A stretch of DNA of 64,000 nucleotides from Candidatus Zixiibacteriota bacterium (GCA_022614805.1 JAKEHY010000023.1:1-64000); one strand, 5' to 3'. Counted from the first letter of the stretch, positions 50,246 to 59,900 are shown. Translations and numbers: made by a program. The notes: generated from the letters alone by a model not told the origin.

Positions 50246-51642
50246 TGGGGCTGGTTTTTCTAAACACCTTCACCCGCAAAAAGGAAGCGTTCGCCCCCCT
50301 CGAGCCGGGTAAAGTGGAGCTCTACACCTGCGGCCCCACGGTTTACGATTTCCCCCACATCGGCAACTACCGCACCTTTTTGTTCGAGGACTTGCTCCGC
50401 CGTTATTTGAAATACAAGGGATTTTCGGTCGTTCAGGTGATGAACTTAACCGACGTCGATGACCGCACCATCGCCGCTTCGCGCAAGGAGGGTATTCCTC
50501 TTTCCGAATACACCGCCCGCTATTCCAAAGCCTTTTTCGAGGACTTGAAAACCTTGAACTTCGATTTGGCCGAGCATTATCCCGCCGCCACCGAGCACGT
50601 GGGCGAAATGGTGGAAATCATCCAAAAACTTTTGAAGGATGGCTACGCCTATGAATCGGGCGGTTCCATCTACTACAAAATCTCCGCCTTCCCCGGCTAC
50701 GGCACCCTGCCGCATTTCAAGCCGGACGAGCTGAAAGCCGGCGCCCGGGTGGCGGCGGACAGCTACGAAAAGGAAGAAGTCGGCGACTTTGCCCTCTGGA
50801 AGGCCTGGGATGAAAAGGACGGCGACGTTTTCTGGGAAACTCCTTTGGGAAAAGGCCGCCCCGGCTGGCACATCGAGTGCAGCGCAATGAGCATGAAATA
50901 TCTGGGCGACCGTTTCGACATTCACACCGGCGGCGTGGACAACATTTTTCCCCACCACGAAAACGAGCGGGCCCAGTCGGATGCCTTTGCCGGGCACCCG
51001 GTCGTCAAATATTGGCTGCATTCGGAACATTTGCTGGTGGAAGGGAAAAAGATGTCCAAATCCCTCGGGAATTTTTACACGTTGCGCGACCTCTTGACCA
51101 AAGGGTTCGCCCCTCCGGCCATCCGCTACGCCTTAATTTCCGTCCATTACCGGCTGCCTTTGAACTTTACCTTCGAGGGGATGACCGCCGCCCGAGGCGC
51201 CTTGGAGCGGCTCTACGATTTCCAGCGCAGCGTCAAAAACGCCAAGGAGGCGCGCGAGGGAGTGGAAGTCGGCCACGCCATCCATAAAGCCCGCGAGACC
51301 TTTGAACAAGAGATGGACGACGATTTGAACATCTCCGGCGCGCTCGCCGCCCTCTTCGATTTCGTCCGGGAAACCAACCGGCTCATCATCTCCTATGGCC
51401 TTTCCCCCAAAGACAAAGAAAAAATCGGCGAGTTCTTGTGCAAACTCGATTCGGTTTTGGGATTCTTGAAAGAGCCGTCCGTCTCCATCGACCTTCAGGT
51501 CGAAAAGCTCATCGCCCAGCGCAACGATGCCCGCAGCCAAAAAGATTTCGCCCGCTCCGACCAGCTCCGTCTGGAACTGGAAAAAATGGGCATCATCCTC
51601 GAAGACACCCCGCAGGGGACGAAGTGGAAGAAACGCCTTTAG
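50245..51642 (+). CDS. cysS: Cysteinyl-tRNA synthetase
   Basis: A 465-residue class I synthetase. It has [15 protein letters not shown] (zinc Cys and HIGH motif), Trp-His-Ile-Glu-Cys-Ser-Ala-Met, His-His-Glu-Asn-Glu-x-Ala-Gln, and Lys-Met-Ser-Lys-Ser-Leu-Gly-Asn. The C-terminal Arg-Ser-Asp-Gln-Leu-Arg-x-Glu-Leu motif is the part repeated at 52384-52480. It charges tRNA-Cys. Last gene of the queA operon, and at its end the sequence character changes to accessory DNA. Confidence 0.97.
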   Translation: MGLVFLNTFTRKKEAFAPLEPGKVELYTCGPTVYDFPHIGNYRTFLFEDLLRRYLKYKGFSVVQVMNLTDVDDRTIAASRKEGIPLSEYTARYSKAFFEDLKTLNFDLAEHYPAATEHVGEMVEIIQKLLKDGYAYESGGSIYYKISAFPGYGTLPHFKPDELKAGARVAADSYEKEEVGDFALWKAWDEKDGDVFWETPLGKGRPGWHIECSAMSMKYLGDRFDIHTGGVDNIFPHHENERAQSDAFAGHPVVKYWLHSEHLLVEGKKMSKSLGNFYTLRDLLTKGFAPPAIRYALISVHYRLPLNFTFEGMTAARGALERLYDFQRSVKNAKEAREGVEVGHAIHKARETFEQEMDDDLNISGALAALFDFVRETNRLIISYGLSPKDKEKIGEFLCKLDSVLGFLKEPSVSIDLQVEKLIAQRNDARSQKDFARSDQLRLELEKMGIILEDTPQGTKWKKRL

Positions 51643-51786
51643 AAATTCTGCAACATCGTGTATGCGAGAAGATCGAGGGCAAGTGATATTATCTGGAAAC
51701 TGTATAAACAATAGTTCTGCGGACAAAGACGAGCGTCCTTCGCCTCCGGCCATCGGTGAACTCGGAAAGCGAAGGTCAGCAAAACC

Positions 51787-52347
51787 ATGAAGACATTGCT
51801 CGTGCGGACACTTGAACAGTGGCGTGACTGGCTCACCGGGCACCATTCATCAGAGTCAGAGGTCTGGCTGATCTTCCACAAGCGACATACTGGCGTTGCG
51901 TCAATCGCCTACAAGGACGCGCGTGACGAAGCGCTGTGCTTTGGCTGGGTGGACAGTCTCGTCAAGCGCCTGGATGACCGGCGGTACGCACTAAAGTTCA
52001 CACCGCGGAGAGCGGACAGCCGATGGTCGGCCGTGAATCGGAAGCGTTACGCCGAGCTCAAAGCCGCCGGGCGATTGAAACCGGCAGGAATCGAACGCCC
52101 CCCTACCGACCGCGGCTATGGTCCTCGGCCACCCCGGCTTCCGATGCCCGCAAAGCTTCCGGCGTACATCCAGGCCGCACTCCGGAATCACCCGAGAGCC
52201 TTGCGCCACTTCGAAGTGCTGGCCCCCGAGCAACGCCGGCGGTATATCGCCTGGATTGAGTCCGCCAAGCGCGAGGAAACGAAACTCAGGCGCCTGAAGG
52301 AGGCGGTTCGCCTCTTGGCCAGCGGCAAAGTCCTGGGACTGAAATGA
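51787..52347 (+). CDS. YdeI/OmpD-associated family protein
   Basis: A 186-residue protein with an N-terminal DUF1905-free YdeI domain (Ser-Glu-Val-Trp-Leu-Ile-Phe-His-Lys-Arg, Asp-Glu-Ala-Leu-Cys-Phe-Gly-Trp-Val-Asp-Ser, Lys-Phe-Thr-Pro-Arg-Arg-x3-Ser-x-Trp-Ser) and the usual C-terminal helical tail with Ile-Glu-Ser-Ala-Lys-Arg-Glu-Glu-Thr. Family members are linked to cell-surface or antimicrobial-peptide phenotypes but lack a defined reaction. The gene lies between two copies of the cysS 3' end and so was probably brought in with that DNA. Confidence 0.85.
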   Translation: MKTLLVRTLEQWRDWLTGHHSSESEVWLIFHKRHTGVASIAYKDARDEALCFGWVDSLVKRLDDRRYALKFTPRRADSRWSAVNRKRYAELKAAGRLKPAGIERPPTDRGYGPRPPRLPMPAKLPAYIQAALRNHPRALRHFEVLAPEQRRRYIAWIESAKREETKLRRLKEAVRLLASGKVLGLK

Positions 52348-52383
52348 CAAGCCGCAAAAACCGCCAAGTTCAGTCGTAAACAT

Positions 52384-52480
52384 TTTGCCCGCTCCGACCA
52401 ATTGCGTATGGAACTGGAAAAAATGGGCATCATCTTCGAAGACACCCCCCAAGGGACGAAGTGGAAGAAAAAACTCTGAT
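52384..52480 (+). pseudogene. Second copy of the cysS 3' end
   Basis: The frame reads [18 protein letters not shown] and runs to Trp-Lys-Lys-Lys-Leu-stop, the last 32 residues of CysS. It differs from the resident cysS end (51546-51642) mainly at third positions (CAG/CAA, CTC/TTG) and conservative codons. It was therefore a working cysS of a relative and not a fresh copy of the local gene. It marks an insertion boundary. The 380-base gap 52348-52727 holds this, a repeat, and nothing else that I can support. Confidence 0.85.
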
Positions 52481-52494
52481 GGCATTCGATGCCG

Positions 52495-52530
52495 CTGCCA
52501 TTGTCATTCCGAGCGTAGCGAGGAATCCGG
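52495..52530. repeat. GTCATTCCGAGC-type interspersed repeat
   Basis: TTGTCATTCCGAGCGTAGCG followed by AGGAATCCGGG, the common short repeat family, related to 30125-30178. Just after it, AGGTCTTC/GAAGACCT-like arms (52551-52566) form another small palindrome. Confidence 0.6.
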
Positions 52531-52727
52531 GTTGGGGGAGGGTGGCGTAGCGGAGGTCTTCAGACCTCCAGATTTTTGCTTGCGCCTGCAACAGATTGAC
52601 AATATGTCTGTCGCAGATAATTTTGGGGTCCGGTTATGTGGAAAAAGCACGAGTATGTGGTGTCAGCTGGAAATCACATAAAGAGAAGTTAGCCGAATAT
52701 CAGGTCTTAGGCGCAGAACGGGTTCAC

Positions 52728-53537
52728 ATGCCAGAACGCTTCGATTTCTATGATAGCACGTATGGTCACTTCACCGAGCACGTTTTCGACATCATCCGAA
52801 AAGAGACTTTTGGCGTAGATATCGGTCAGGACAACTGGCTGACGGTTGATGAATATGAACGTTTTCTTTCCTGGCTTGGACCTGCCCCTGAACATCACGT
52901 GCTGGATGTTGCCTGCGGTTCCGGCGGCCCGGCCCTCTACCTTGCCAAAACAGCCGGTTGCCGCATGACCGGGATGGATGCGAACGAGAAGGGGGTGGCT
53001 GCGGCTACGCAAATGGCGGTCAGGGCCAACCAGACCGGCCGAGTACGCTTCACCGTAGGGAACGCGAGTTCCCGCTTACCCTTTGACGACAACACTTTTC
53101 ACGCCCTTCTCTGCATAGATTCAATGAATCATTTTCCCGATCGGCTCGCCGTGTTCCGGGAATGGCACCGTGTCCTTTGCGCCGGTCACCGGGCCATTTT
53201 TACCGATCCGGTCGTGATCACGGGGCCGGTGACTAATGACGAACTGGCCATACGCAGTTCCATTGGCCTTTTTCTTTTCGTGCCGCCAGGAGTCAATGAG
53301 CGGCTCATCGAAGAGGCGGGCTTTCTGCTCGTGCGGCAGGAGGATGTCAGCAACAATGCCGCTCTGGTTTCTGGCCGCTGGCATGAATCGCGGCAACGGC
53401 ACAAAAATGAGTTGCTCGAAATCGAAGGGGAAAACCGCTTCGAAGGGTTGCAACGGTTTTTTGCATCGGTGCATCAGCTCACGACGGAACGACGGCTGTC
53501 AAGAATTGTGTATTTGGCCGAGAAACGGGCTGGCTAA
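52728..53537 (+). CDS. SAM-dependent methyltransferase (UbiE-like)
   Basis: A 269-residue class I methyltransferase: Val-Leu-Asp-Val-Ala-Cys-Gly-Ser-Gly-Gly near residue 62, Thr-Gly-Met-Asp-Ala-Asn in strand 2, Leu-Pro-Phe-Asp-Asp-Asn-Thr-Phe, and Cys-Ile-Asp-Ser-Met-Asn-His-Phe-Pro-Asp. It resembles sterol/methoxybenzoquinol-type small-molecule methyltransferases. ATG 52728 opens the family-like N-terminus; the upstream frame from 52596 has no support. It is the first of a co-directional accessory pair with 53603. Confidence 0.8.
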   Translation: MPERFDFYDSTYGHFTEHVFDIIRKETFGVDIGQDNWLTVDEYERFLSWLGPAPEHHVLDVACGSGGPALYLAKTAGCRMTGMDANEKGVAAATQMAVRANQTGRVRFTVGNASSRLPFDDNTFHALLCIDSMNHFPDRLAVFREWHRVLCAGHRAIFTDPVVITGPVTNDELAIRSSIGLFLFVPPGVNERLIEEAGFLLVRQEDVSNNAALVSGRWHESRQRHKNELLEIEGENRFEGLQRFFASVHQLTTERRLSRIVYLAEKRAG

Positions 53538-53602
53538 CTCGTACGGTGGCCGACCGTCCCTTGCTGCGTGGCTCAAGGCGGCTGTCAAAGAGGAGGTCTT
53601 TT

Positions 53603-54628
53603 ATGGACGCACAAACAGCAGAGTCGCTTTTGAACTTCGCGGAAGAAGCCGGCCCGAGCTTGCGGGGTCCGGAGTCCAAGGCCCTATTCGAACAGTTCGA
53701 CCAGAAGTACGGCGATTTACAATCGGCGTTGCAGTGGTACATCGACGAGGAGCGCGCCACCGAGTCGTTCCGGCTTGCGAGCGCGCTTGTTGCTTTCTGG
53801 ATGGCGACGAAGCGGATGGAGGAGGGCTGCGTCTGGTTCGATCGGGCCCTTGCGTTGCCTGGCGGCGAGGATGTCCAGCGCGGGCGGGCTTCGTTCGATG
53901 CCGGGTACCTGACGTTCTGGAGGGGTGACTACGAGCGCTCGTGGCTACTCCAGAATCGGGCCCTCGAACTCGGCCGTCGGACGAACAATCCCACGGTCAC
54001 AGCCCTGGCGCTGGTTGGCTTGGCGCGCATTGCTCTTTTTACGGACGTCGAGGAGGCGCGGAAGCTCTGTCGCGAGGCCATCGCGGTCACCGAAGGGACG
54101 GCCGACCGGGCGGGGCGCTCCAGCGCGATGCATGTGCTCGGGGCCGCGGCGCAGATGGCAGGGGACTTCCTCGAAGCACGCGATATAATGAGCCAGCGAA
54201 TCGCCCTTGGGCGGGAAATGGGCAACCTCGCCATCGTCAGTATAGAATGCAACAATCTCAGCATGGTCGAGCGCCAGCTTGGAAACCTCGATCGGGCCGA
54301 GGCGCTGGCGCGTGAAGCGCTGGAGATCGACTACCAACGCGGGAACGCCCAGTCCATTCCGTGGATGGTCAATGGGCTTGCAGCTGTCGCGAGGGATCGT
54401 GGCGAGTTCAAGCATGCGGCGACGCTCATCGGTATCGCCGATGCCGCCATGGAGGCAGCTGGCGGCGCCTGGCCGCCGGACGAACTGGTTCACTACCAGC
54501 GAACCGTGGCCACTATCACCGAAGCGATGGGTTCGGCGCAATTCGAGCGGGCGCGCGCCGCGGGTCGTTCAATGACGCTGCCCAAGGCCGTCAACTTTGC
54601 TCTCGGAACTCGCTCGGCCGGCTCTTGA
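53603..54628 (+). CDS. TPR-rich remnant of a large LuxR/AfsR-type ATPase
   Basis: A 341-residue helical TPR protein. Its N-terminus (Ala-Glu-Glu-Ala-Gly-Pro-Ser-Leu-Arg-Gly-Pro-Glu-Ser-Lys, then Asp-Leu-Gln-Ser-Ala-Leu-Gln-Trp) matches the segment just after the NB-ARC ATPase in SARP/LuxR-like regulators. Its end (Phe-Glu-Arg-Ala-Arg-Ala-Ala-Gly-Arg-x-Met-Thr-Leu-x-x-Ala-Val) matches the usual end of such proteins before a LuxR domain. The ATPase and DNA-binding parts are missing. AGAGGAGGT precedes ATG 53603, so this shortened form is translated. Its base composition differs from the core genes, consistent with transfer. Confidence 0.65.
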   Translation: MDAQTAESLLNFAEEAGPSLRGPESKALFEQFDQKYGDLQSALQWYIDEERATESFRLASALVAFWMATKRMEEGCVWFDRALALPGGEDVQRGRASFDAGYLTFWRGDYERSWLLQNRALELGRRTNNPTVTALALVGLARIALFTDVEEARKLCREAIAVTEGTADRAGRSSAMHVLGAAAQMAGDFLEARDIMSQRIALGREMGNLAIVSIECNNLSMVERQLGNLDRAEALAREALEIDYQRGNAQSIPWMVNGLAAVARDRGEFKHAATLIGIADAAMEAAGGAWPPDELVHYQRTVATITEAMGSAQFERARAAGRSMTLPKAVNFALGTRSAGS

Positions 54629-54735
54629 CGGCCGGTGCCTGACAAGCATTTGTCGCCGAATGGCCGGACGTGAAACGCCACCTCGAACTCCGCCTCGCGC
54701 GGCATGCGAAAAAATAGTAACCGGATGAATACACA

Positions 54736-55224
54736 ATGGCCGTTCTAATACGCACCCTTGTTTACGCCACGCTCTTCATCGGCTTCGTCTTGGTCTATCT
54801 CCCGGCGCAAGTCTTGTCTTCCGCCGGAATCGGAAAACCGGAACGTCTCGGAGTCGTTCAGTTCGCCGGGATGTTCATTTGCGCCGTCGGCGCGGTCATC
54901 GCCGTCTGGTGCATTCTCGCTTTCGCTTTGGAAGGCCGCGGCACGCCCGCGCCGTTCGACCCGCCCCGAAAACTGGTGATGCGCGGGCCGTATCGCTTTG
55001 TACGCAACCCAATGTACTTAGGCGCGGGACTGGCCCTCGCCGGGGCGGCGCTCTTCTACGAATCCGCCTCCCTATTGGCCTACACCGCCGGATTTCTTTT
55101 GCTGATGCACCTTTTCGTTGTGTTATACGAGGAGCCGGCTTTGCGCCGAAGCTTTGGAGAGGAATACGAAAACTACTGCCGCCGGGTGCGCCGCTGGCTG
55201 CCGAAGGTGAGACGGGGGAATTGA
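54736..55224 (+). CDS. Isoprenylcysteine methyltransferase-like (ICMT/PEMT) membrane protein
   Basis: A 162-residue protein with four hydrophobic segments and the family's cytoplasmic motif Gly-Pro-Tyr-Arg-Phe-Val-Arg-Asn-Pro-Met-Tyr-Leu-Gly near residue 83. It also has Glu-Glu-Pro-x-Leu-Arg-Arg-x-Phe-Gly-Glu-Glu-Tyr-x-x-Tyr near 133, which binds SAM and the lipid substrate in this fold. The bacterial roles are varied and mostly unknown. It stands alone in the accessory region. Confidence 0.82.
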   Translation: MAVLIRTLVYATLFIGFVLVYLPAQVLSSAGIGKPERLGVVQFAGMFICAVGAVIAVWCILAFALEGRGTPAPFDPPRKLVMRGPYRFVRNPMYLGAGLALAGAALFYESASLLAYTAGFLLLMHLFVVLYEEPALRRSFGEEYENYCRRVRRWLPKVRRGN

Positions 55225-55231
55225 GGGCTTG

Positions 55232-55366
55232 ATGCCCAAACCGAATCGCGGCGGATGGAGGACCTGTTCGCGCGGACACAAATACCGCGGCTTTTCCTTC
55301 TGCCCCACCTGAATGCCCGGCCGCGCCCGGCGGGTCGCCGCGGCTCGAAAAAAAAGAAATAAGTCC
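55232..55366 (+). pseudogene. Tiny zinc-knuckle protein interrupted by TGA
   Basis: ATG 55232 opens Met-Pro-Lys-Pro-Asn-Arg-Gly-Gly-Trp-Arg-Thr-Cys-Ser-Arg-Gly-His-Lys-Tyr-Arg-Gly, continues to Phe-Cys-Pro-Thr and stops at TGA 55310-55312. The same frame then reads Met-Pro-Gly-Arg-Ala-Arg-Arg and a basic tail to TAA. It resembles small proteins with a Cys-x3-His...Cys-Pro-x-Cys-Trp-Pro-Gly pattern, in which the TGA sits where the last cysteine (TGC/TGT) would be. The simplest reading is a nonsense mutation. Confidence 0.35.
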
Positions 55367-55418
55367 CGCCCGCGTCGTAGCCGCTGAAAGCGGAGAATCC
55401 CCTATTCCTTTTTCCCCC

Positions 55419-55447
55419 TTGGCATTGGGCTTTCCAACCGATACATT
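55419..55447 (+). promoter_or_regulatory. Promoter of the broken tRNA-Thr
   Basis: TTGGCA (55419-55424), 17-base spacer, TACATT (55442-55447), 13 bases before the tRNA 5' end. Its presence shows the tRNA locus was once functional. Confidence 0.6.
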
Positions 55448-55460
55448 TAACACCGAGCGC

Positions 55461-55506
55461 GCTGGCATAGCTCAGTTGGTAGAGCAGCGGTTTTGTAAAC
55501 CGAAAC
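55461..55506 (+). pseudogene. 5' part of a tRNA-Thr (TGT) gene, 3' part lost
   Basis: Acceptor GCTGGCA, D-arm GCTC-AGTTGGTA-GAGC and anticodon arm with loop TTTGTAA (anticodon TGT) are intact. The sequence then departs from tRNA: no variable loop and no GGTTCRA T-arm. A TGCCAG at 55513-55518 might be a remnant of the 3' acceptor strand. tRNA genes are common integration sites, and the defence island begins just downstream. The 500-base stretch 55225-55724 holds this, the mini-ORF and no other gene that I can see. Confidence 0.7.
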
Positions 55507-55724
55507 AGTGTTGCCAGGCCCTTTCGTCCTGGCCCGTTGAATCACAAGATTTTAGCTGAAAGGTCGTTGGGAAGCAAAAAGTTACGCCGCTTTATCGGGT
55601 TTCCATCTATTACTATCCATTACGATGGAGTGCGATATGGTGGGATGTAATAGAGGGGTTGAGCCGTAGCAAAAGTCGTAGCAGCTAAAACACTCGTGCA
55701 AAAAAGGCGGGCGGCTTTGCCATC

Positions 55725-56168
55725 CTAAAGATGAATAATCTCGAGGTCTGGCCGAACGGATTTCAGGTATTCGGCAACCAATCGCCTATGGCATTCTTCC
55801 GGGGTCGCTTCGGCGCAAAGTAGGCAAATTCTGTTGCAATCAGCGGTGATTTGGTCGAAGATTTCAGGGATTGGTCTGCTTCTCAACAACAGCGTATATT
55901 CCTGCACGTAGCCAGTCCAATCCGAGGTCTGTCTGAAGTTTCTTCGGATTTTGCTTGTTGGGGCGAATTCCTTGATTTGCTGATACTCAATCCCGAGTTT
56001 TTCTTCCACGATGGGTCTAAGCTTTGATGCCCTATATTCGCCCGAACCGATAAAGTTCGGGTTTTGCCTCGTGTCGATTATTTTGCGGATGCCATTGCCT
56101 TGAATGATGGTACAGAAGAGGTCGAGAGGCTTTTTACCGTAACCGATCGTAAACAGTTTAATAGACAT
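55725..56168 (-). CDS. DUF488 family protein
   Basis: A 147-residue protein with the DUF488 pattern: Phe-Thr-Ile-Gly-Tyr-Gly at the N-terminus, Ile-Ile-Asp-Thr-Arg near residue 31, and Cys-Leu-Leu-Cys-Ala-Glu-x4-Glu-Cys-His-Arg-Arg-Leu-Val near 115-130. The Cys-x-Glu...Cys-His-Arg segment is the family hallmark. Function unknown, though members occur often in defence and mobile loci. It starts 25 bases after the nuclease gene stop and is probably co-transcribed with it. Confidence 0.88.
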   Translation of the reverse strand: MSIKLFTIGYGKKPLDLFCTIIQGNGIRKIIDTRQNPNFIGSGEYRASKLRPIVEEKLGIEYQQIKEFAPTSKIRRNFRQTSDWTGYVQEYTLLLRSRPIPEIFDQITADCNRICLLCAEATPEECHRRLVAEYLKSVRPDLEIIHL

Positions 56169-56193
56169 ACTTCATGACATCGGCCTGAGTTTC

Positions 56194-56835
56194 CTATTGG
56201 TTAGCCACCTCGCGGCTCCATTTACAAAACTCGCAGCTCCCGTTAAAGTCCGGCAGGGCGCCTTCCAGACACCGCTTCGCCTGCTGGTACAATTCGAATG
56301 CCCTTTCTGGACGAGTCTTTAACTGGTGGACTTCGACTTCGAACGGAACGCCTTTATGCAATTCTCCCGTAGCCGGGCTGTAGTAAATGATACAGGCCTC
56401 ATCGGTCGTTTTGTGGCCGGTCTTCTGAAGCAGTAGCGTATAGGTATCCATTTGGGTCTGGTAATACCTCGCGCTGTAGCTCGTGTCGCCGGGCAGCGAA
56501 GCTCTGGTCTTGTGGTCTAATGGAATCAGCGAACCGTCCGGTAGCTGAAGGCAGTCATCCAGCTTTCCGGTGATTTTGAGGTCTATATCCGGCACTTCGA
56601 ACTTTAGGTTTAGGGATATGGCGGCCAGCTTCCCCTTCACCTTGCCATCAATCAGGGGCGGCAGCTTGCCATCCTTCCTATAGCGATTGAAGTATTCCTT
56701 GATTACCAAATCCATTCCACCCGGCAACGAGGGAAAAATTCCCCTGGGCCTGGCAATCTTCTTATTGAACTGAATCCAGAAGCAGCGCGGGCACTCGATG
56801 AAGAGGCTTAGGGTGGAGTTGGAAAGGGAGATCAT
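56194..56835 (-). CDS. PD-(D/E)XK nuclease, Cas4/RecB-like
   Basis: A 213-residue nuclease. Ser-Asn-Ser-Thr-Leu-Ser-Leu-Phe-Ile-Glu-Cys-Pro-Arg-Cys-Phe-Trp (6-20) is the usual start of Cas4/PDDEXK_1 proteins. Asp93 in Gly-Lys-Leu-Asp-Asp, Asp107-His-Lys109, and Gln-Met-Asp-Thr-Tyr near 128 form the RecB-type active site. Cys15/Cys18 with Cys201/Cys204 could hold an iron-sulfur or zinc site, as in Cas4. No cas genes or CRISPR array are present. It is divergently transcribed from the Argonaute fusion across 151 bases, suggesting a functional pairing as an accessory nuclease. Confidence 0.85.
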   Translation of the reverse strand: MISLSNSTLSLFIECPRCFWIQFNKKIARPRGIFPSLPGGMDLVIKEYFNRYRKDGKLPPLIDGKVKGKLAAISLNLKFEVPDIDLKITGKLDDCLQLPDGSLIPLDHKTRASLPGDTSYSARYYQTQMDTYTLLLQKTGHKTTDEACIIYYSPATGELHKGVPFEVEVHQLKTRPERAFELYQQAKRCLEGALPDFNGSCEFCKWSREVANQ

Positions 56836-56986
56836 ATAAAACCGGCCAATTTTTCCTTACCATTTCCTAATTTGCTGCAGTTCACTGCGCCGGAAATCCG
56901 TAAGGCCGTGAAATCCCTTTTCCATTATATTGCTCCAGTGAGCGAATATATAAAACATTTGAAACTAAAAGTAGTCTGAGATTCCC

Positions 56987-59900
56987 ATGTTGCCAAGAGA
57001 GCTATTCGACAAACCTGACGTAGCGAAATTTGCGGACCGATATTTTGAGTCGCAGGTTTTTGAAAGAAAACGGGGTTTCACCGCGGAAAGGACAGCCGCG
57101 ACAATTTCCGCCTTTGCAAACGTTAATCCAGATGGCGGTTTAATCGTCATGGGAATTGAGGATGACGGCCGCGTATCGGGGATTTTCCAGTTCGGCCGGG
57201 GGTGGGTGAGTCACGTTCAAAAAAGCCTGAACGGAATAATACCTGTAGCAAATATTTCCGTTAAAACCACTCCTTGCTTGAATGCTGGAGGTGCCCCTGA
57301 TGAAATTCTTTTAATCCACGCAGCCTTTTCGTCAAGCAGGGTTGTGGAAGTTTCAGACGGTCGAGCTTTCAAGAGAATTGGAGAAGAAACCATTGAGCTC
57401 TCAGAGGACGAGAAACGAGAGCTAAGGATTTCCAAAGGTGAGTTGGAGTATGAAAGAGAACCGGTCACCGAATATAATCCTGAACTTTTGGACTCGCACC
57501 TAGTGGACGATTTTCTCCACCGAATTAAAGCCAGAGATTCTTTAAGCTTGGAGGTTTCCGCAGAGGACGTCCTTTTGAACAGAAGGTTGATTACGAGAAG
57601 AGAGGGTAAACTTTGGATTACTATTGCGGGGGCACTTCTATTTTATAAAGACCCCTGCAATATTATTCCCGGTGCAAGGGTGCGCTTTCTAAGATTTCAA
57701 GGGACCGAAGAGCTATTTGGTTCGGAATCAAATATTATTAAGGACTCTTACTTTGAAGGCCCACTGGCACGGCAGATCGCTAAACTGCAGGAGTTTTTAC
57801 GGACTCAGATTCGAGAATTTAGCTATCTAAACGAGGATGGCAGATTCGTCACAGAGGCAGAATACCCTGAATTCGCTTGGCTAGAAGCCCTTGTAAACGC
57901 TATTGCTCATCGGTCATATAATTTAAAATACGCTAACATTTTTGTGAAAATGTTCGATGACAAACTGGTAATAGAGAGTCCGGGTAGCTTTCCTGGAGTA
58001 GTTAGTGCATCAAATCTCATCCATTATCCGCGCAATCCGGTCATAATGGATGCGCTTCGCTATATGGGCTACGTAAAGGCCGCGAGGGAAGGAACCCGGA
58101 GGATGTACCAAGAAATGGAAAGAATGGAGCTTCCTCCTCCAGAGTTTAAAGGGGAGTCAAGTCAGGTTGTCGTGATTTTGTACAACAACATGGCGGAACG
58201 GGAAAAGAAAAGGAGTAAGACAAAAGAACCAATATCCTACGAGGTTGGGAATCTATTCCGTATGCAAATTGACGAGTCGAAGGGCACACTAGACGAAACA
58301 GAAAGCAAAATTCGCGAAGAATTTATCAAAAAACTAATGGCTAACGGTTGGGTACTAAGCCCTTTCAGGACATCGGCTCATTCTATAAAGAAAGAGCTAA
58401 AAGCAATCGAAGTTAAAGGCACGCTTGTATGCAGTATTCGCAAAGGATTTCGATTTTCATTCAAACGCTATAAGGATACACTGTTTCTCGCGATTGACCC
58501 CAAGGTTCAATTAGTTAACCATTTAACTCTGAAACAAATATTGGAAATTGTTCCAGATATTCGCTCGGTGCTTCCACGATATAAAATTCAGGCATTCGAC
58601 GTCGATAAAGATGCGCATTTAACCATATTGGGCTTAAAGAATGATAAAATGGCCAAGGTCACCATTGACCAGAAAGTATTTGAATTCCCGACTGACGAAC
58701 TCGTACCAGCCCTACCTGCCGATTTAACCCAACTCGTTCTTAAAGAGGCCTCGTCCACCGTGGATATCCGGAAAGAAATTGCGAGATATGCGAATTTGAC
58801 AGTTACAGACGCACCTCGGAAGAGGTTTACAGACACCATAGAACTTGCGAATGAACTCGCCGCGAAGATATTTCCCCTCAAGATAGATGGTACAACAATT
58901 TACATGAAGCCCGAACCCGCAAACCTAACCTTACCGGTCTTTTATGTAAACAGAGATCTCCGCGAGCCGGCTGCCACCTTTGACCCCCAGGGAACTAAAA
59001 AGGAAAGAGAAATTCTGAGCGGCCTTGTTAAGTTTGGCTCTTATGAAAAGCCCGATGCGACCATCTCTCTAATATCACTGGTAACCCCAAGCCAATCTAA
59101 GAATATGAATAGGCTTGTTGGCCAGATTGTAAAAGGTAGCTTCAAATTTGCCGGTATGGAGCGTGCTTTCAGTACCAAGATTACGGCCGAGAAAGTCATC
59201 ACTACAAAATCTCCCGATGATTACCTTGCAGCGTGCAAAGGAGAAGTGCCGCGATTGGATGAAAACAAAATCTATATGTTCCTGGCGTATTGCCCTGAGG
59301 GTACCTATTCACGAGAAGACTACTCGGCACCTTATTATACCGTTAAGAAATTTCTTTTGGAGAATGGCATTCTTTCCCAGATGGTGGATGAAGATACTCT
59401 AAATAATCCGAAATTCAAAGACTTCAATTTGGCCTTAGACATATTTGCAAAGAGCGGGTTTATCCCATGGGTCTTGGCGGACGGTTTGCCGGACGTAGAC
59501 CTAATTGTAGGGCTTTCATATTCGTCAATATCGGGAATAGAAAAACCTAACAGGGTAATCGGGTATGTTAACGTGTTCGACCCTTTCGGGAGGTGGCAGT
59601 TTTACAGAGGGAGTTCAAAAGCGTTTTCCTATGAAGAAAGAAAGAAATACTTTAGCAAATTAGTTGTAGAAACCGTGGAGGAAATTCAAAAAGATAGAAA
59701 TATCAAGAAAGTACATATCCATGTTTCCTTTAAACTCAGCAGAGAGATTAAGGAAGAAATTTATAACCAGCTCGCAGCTATTATACCTGGTATTTCAATT
59801 CATTTTGTTTGGATTAATCAAGGCCATACGATAAGGTTTTTTGACACGAATCCAACGGGAACTGGAAGCTTTCAGCGTGGATTATATGTTGTCACGTCTA

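Noticed and set aside
55461-55720. Group I intron splitting the tRNA-Thr
   Set aside because: The break is after the anticodon stem rather than in the loop, and no T-arm or acceptor continuation is found in the next 200 bases.
56194-56835. Cas4 of a CRISPR system
   Set aside because: There is no array and no cas1/cas2 nearby. Only the fold and motifs are Cas4-like, so a general PD-(D/E)XK call is safer.
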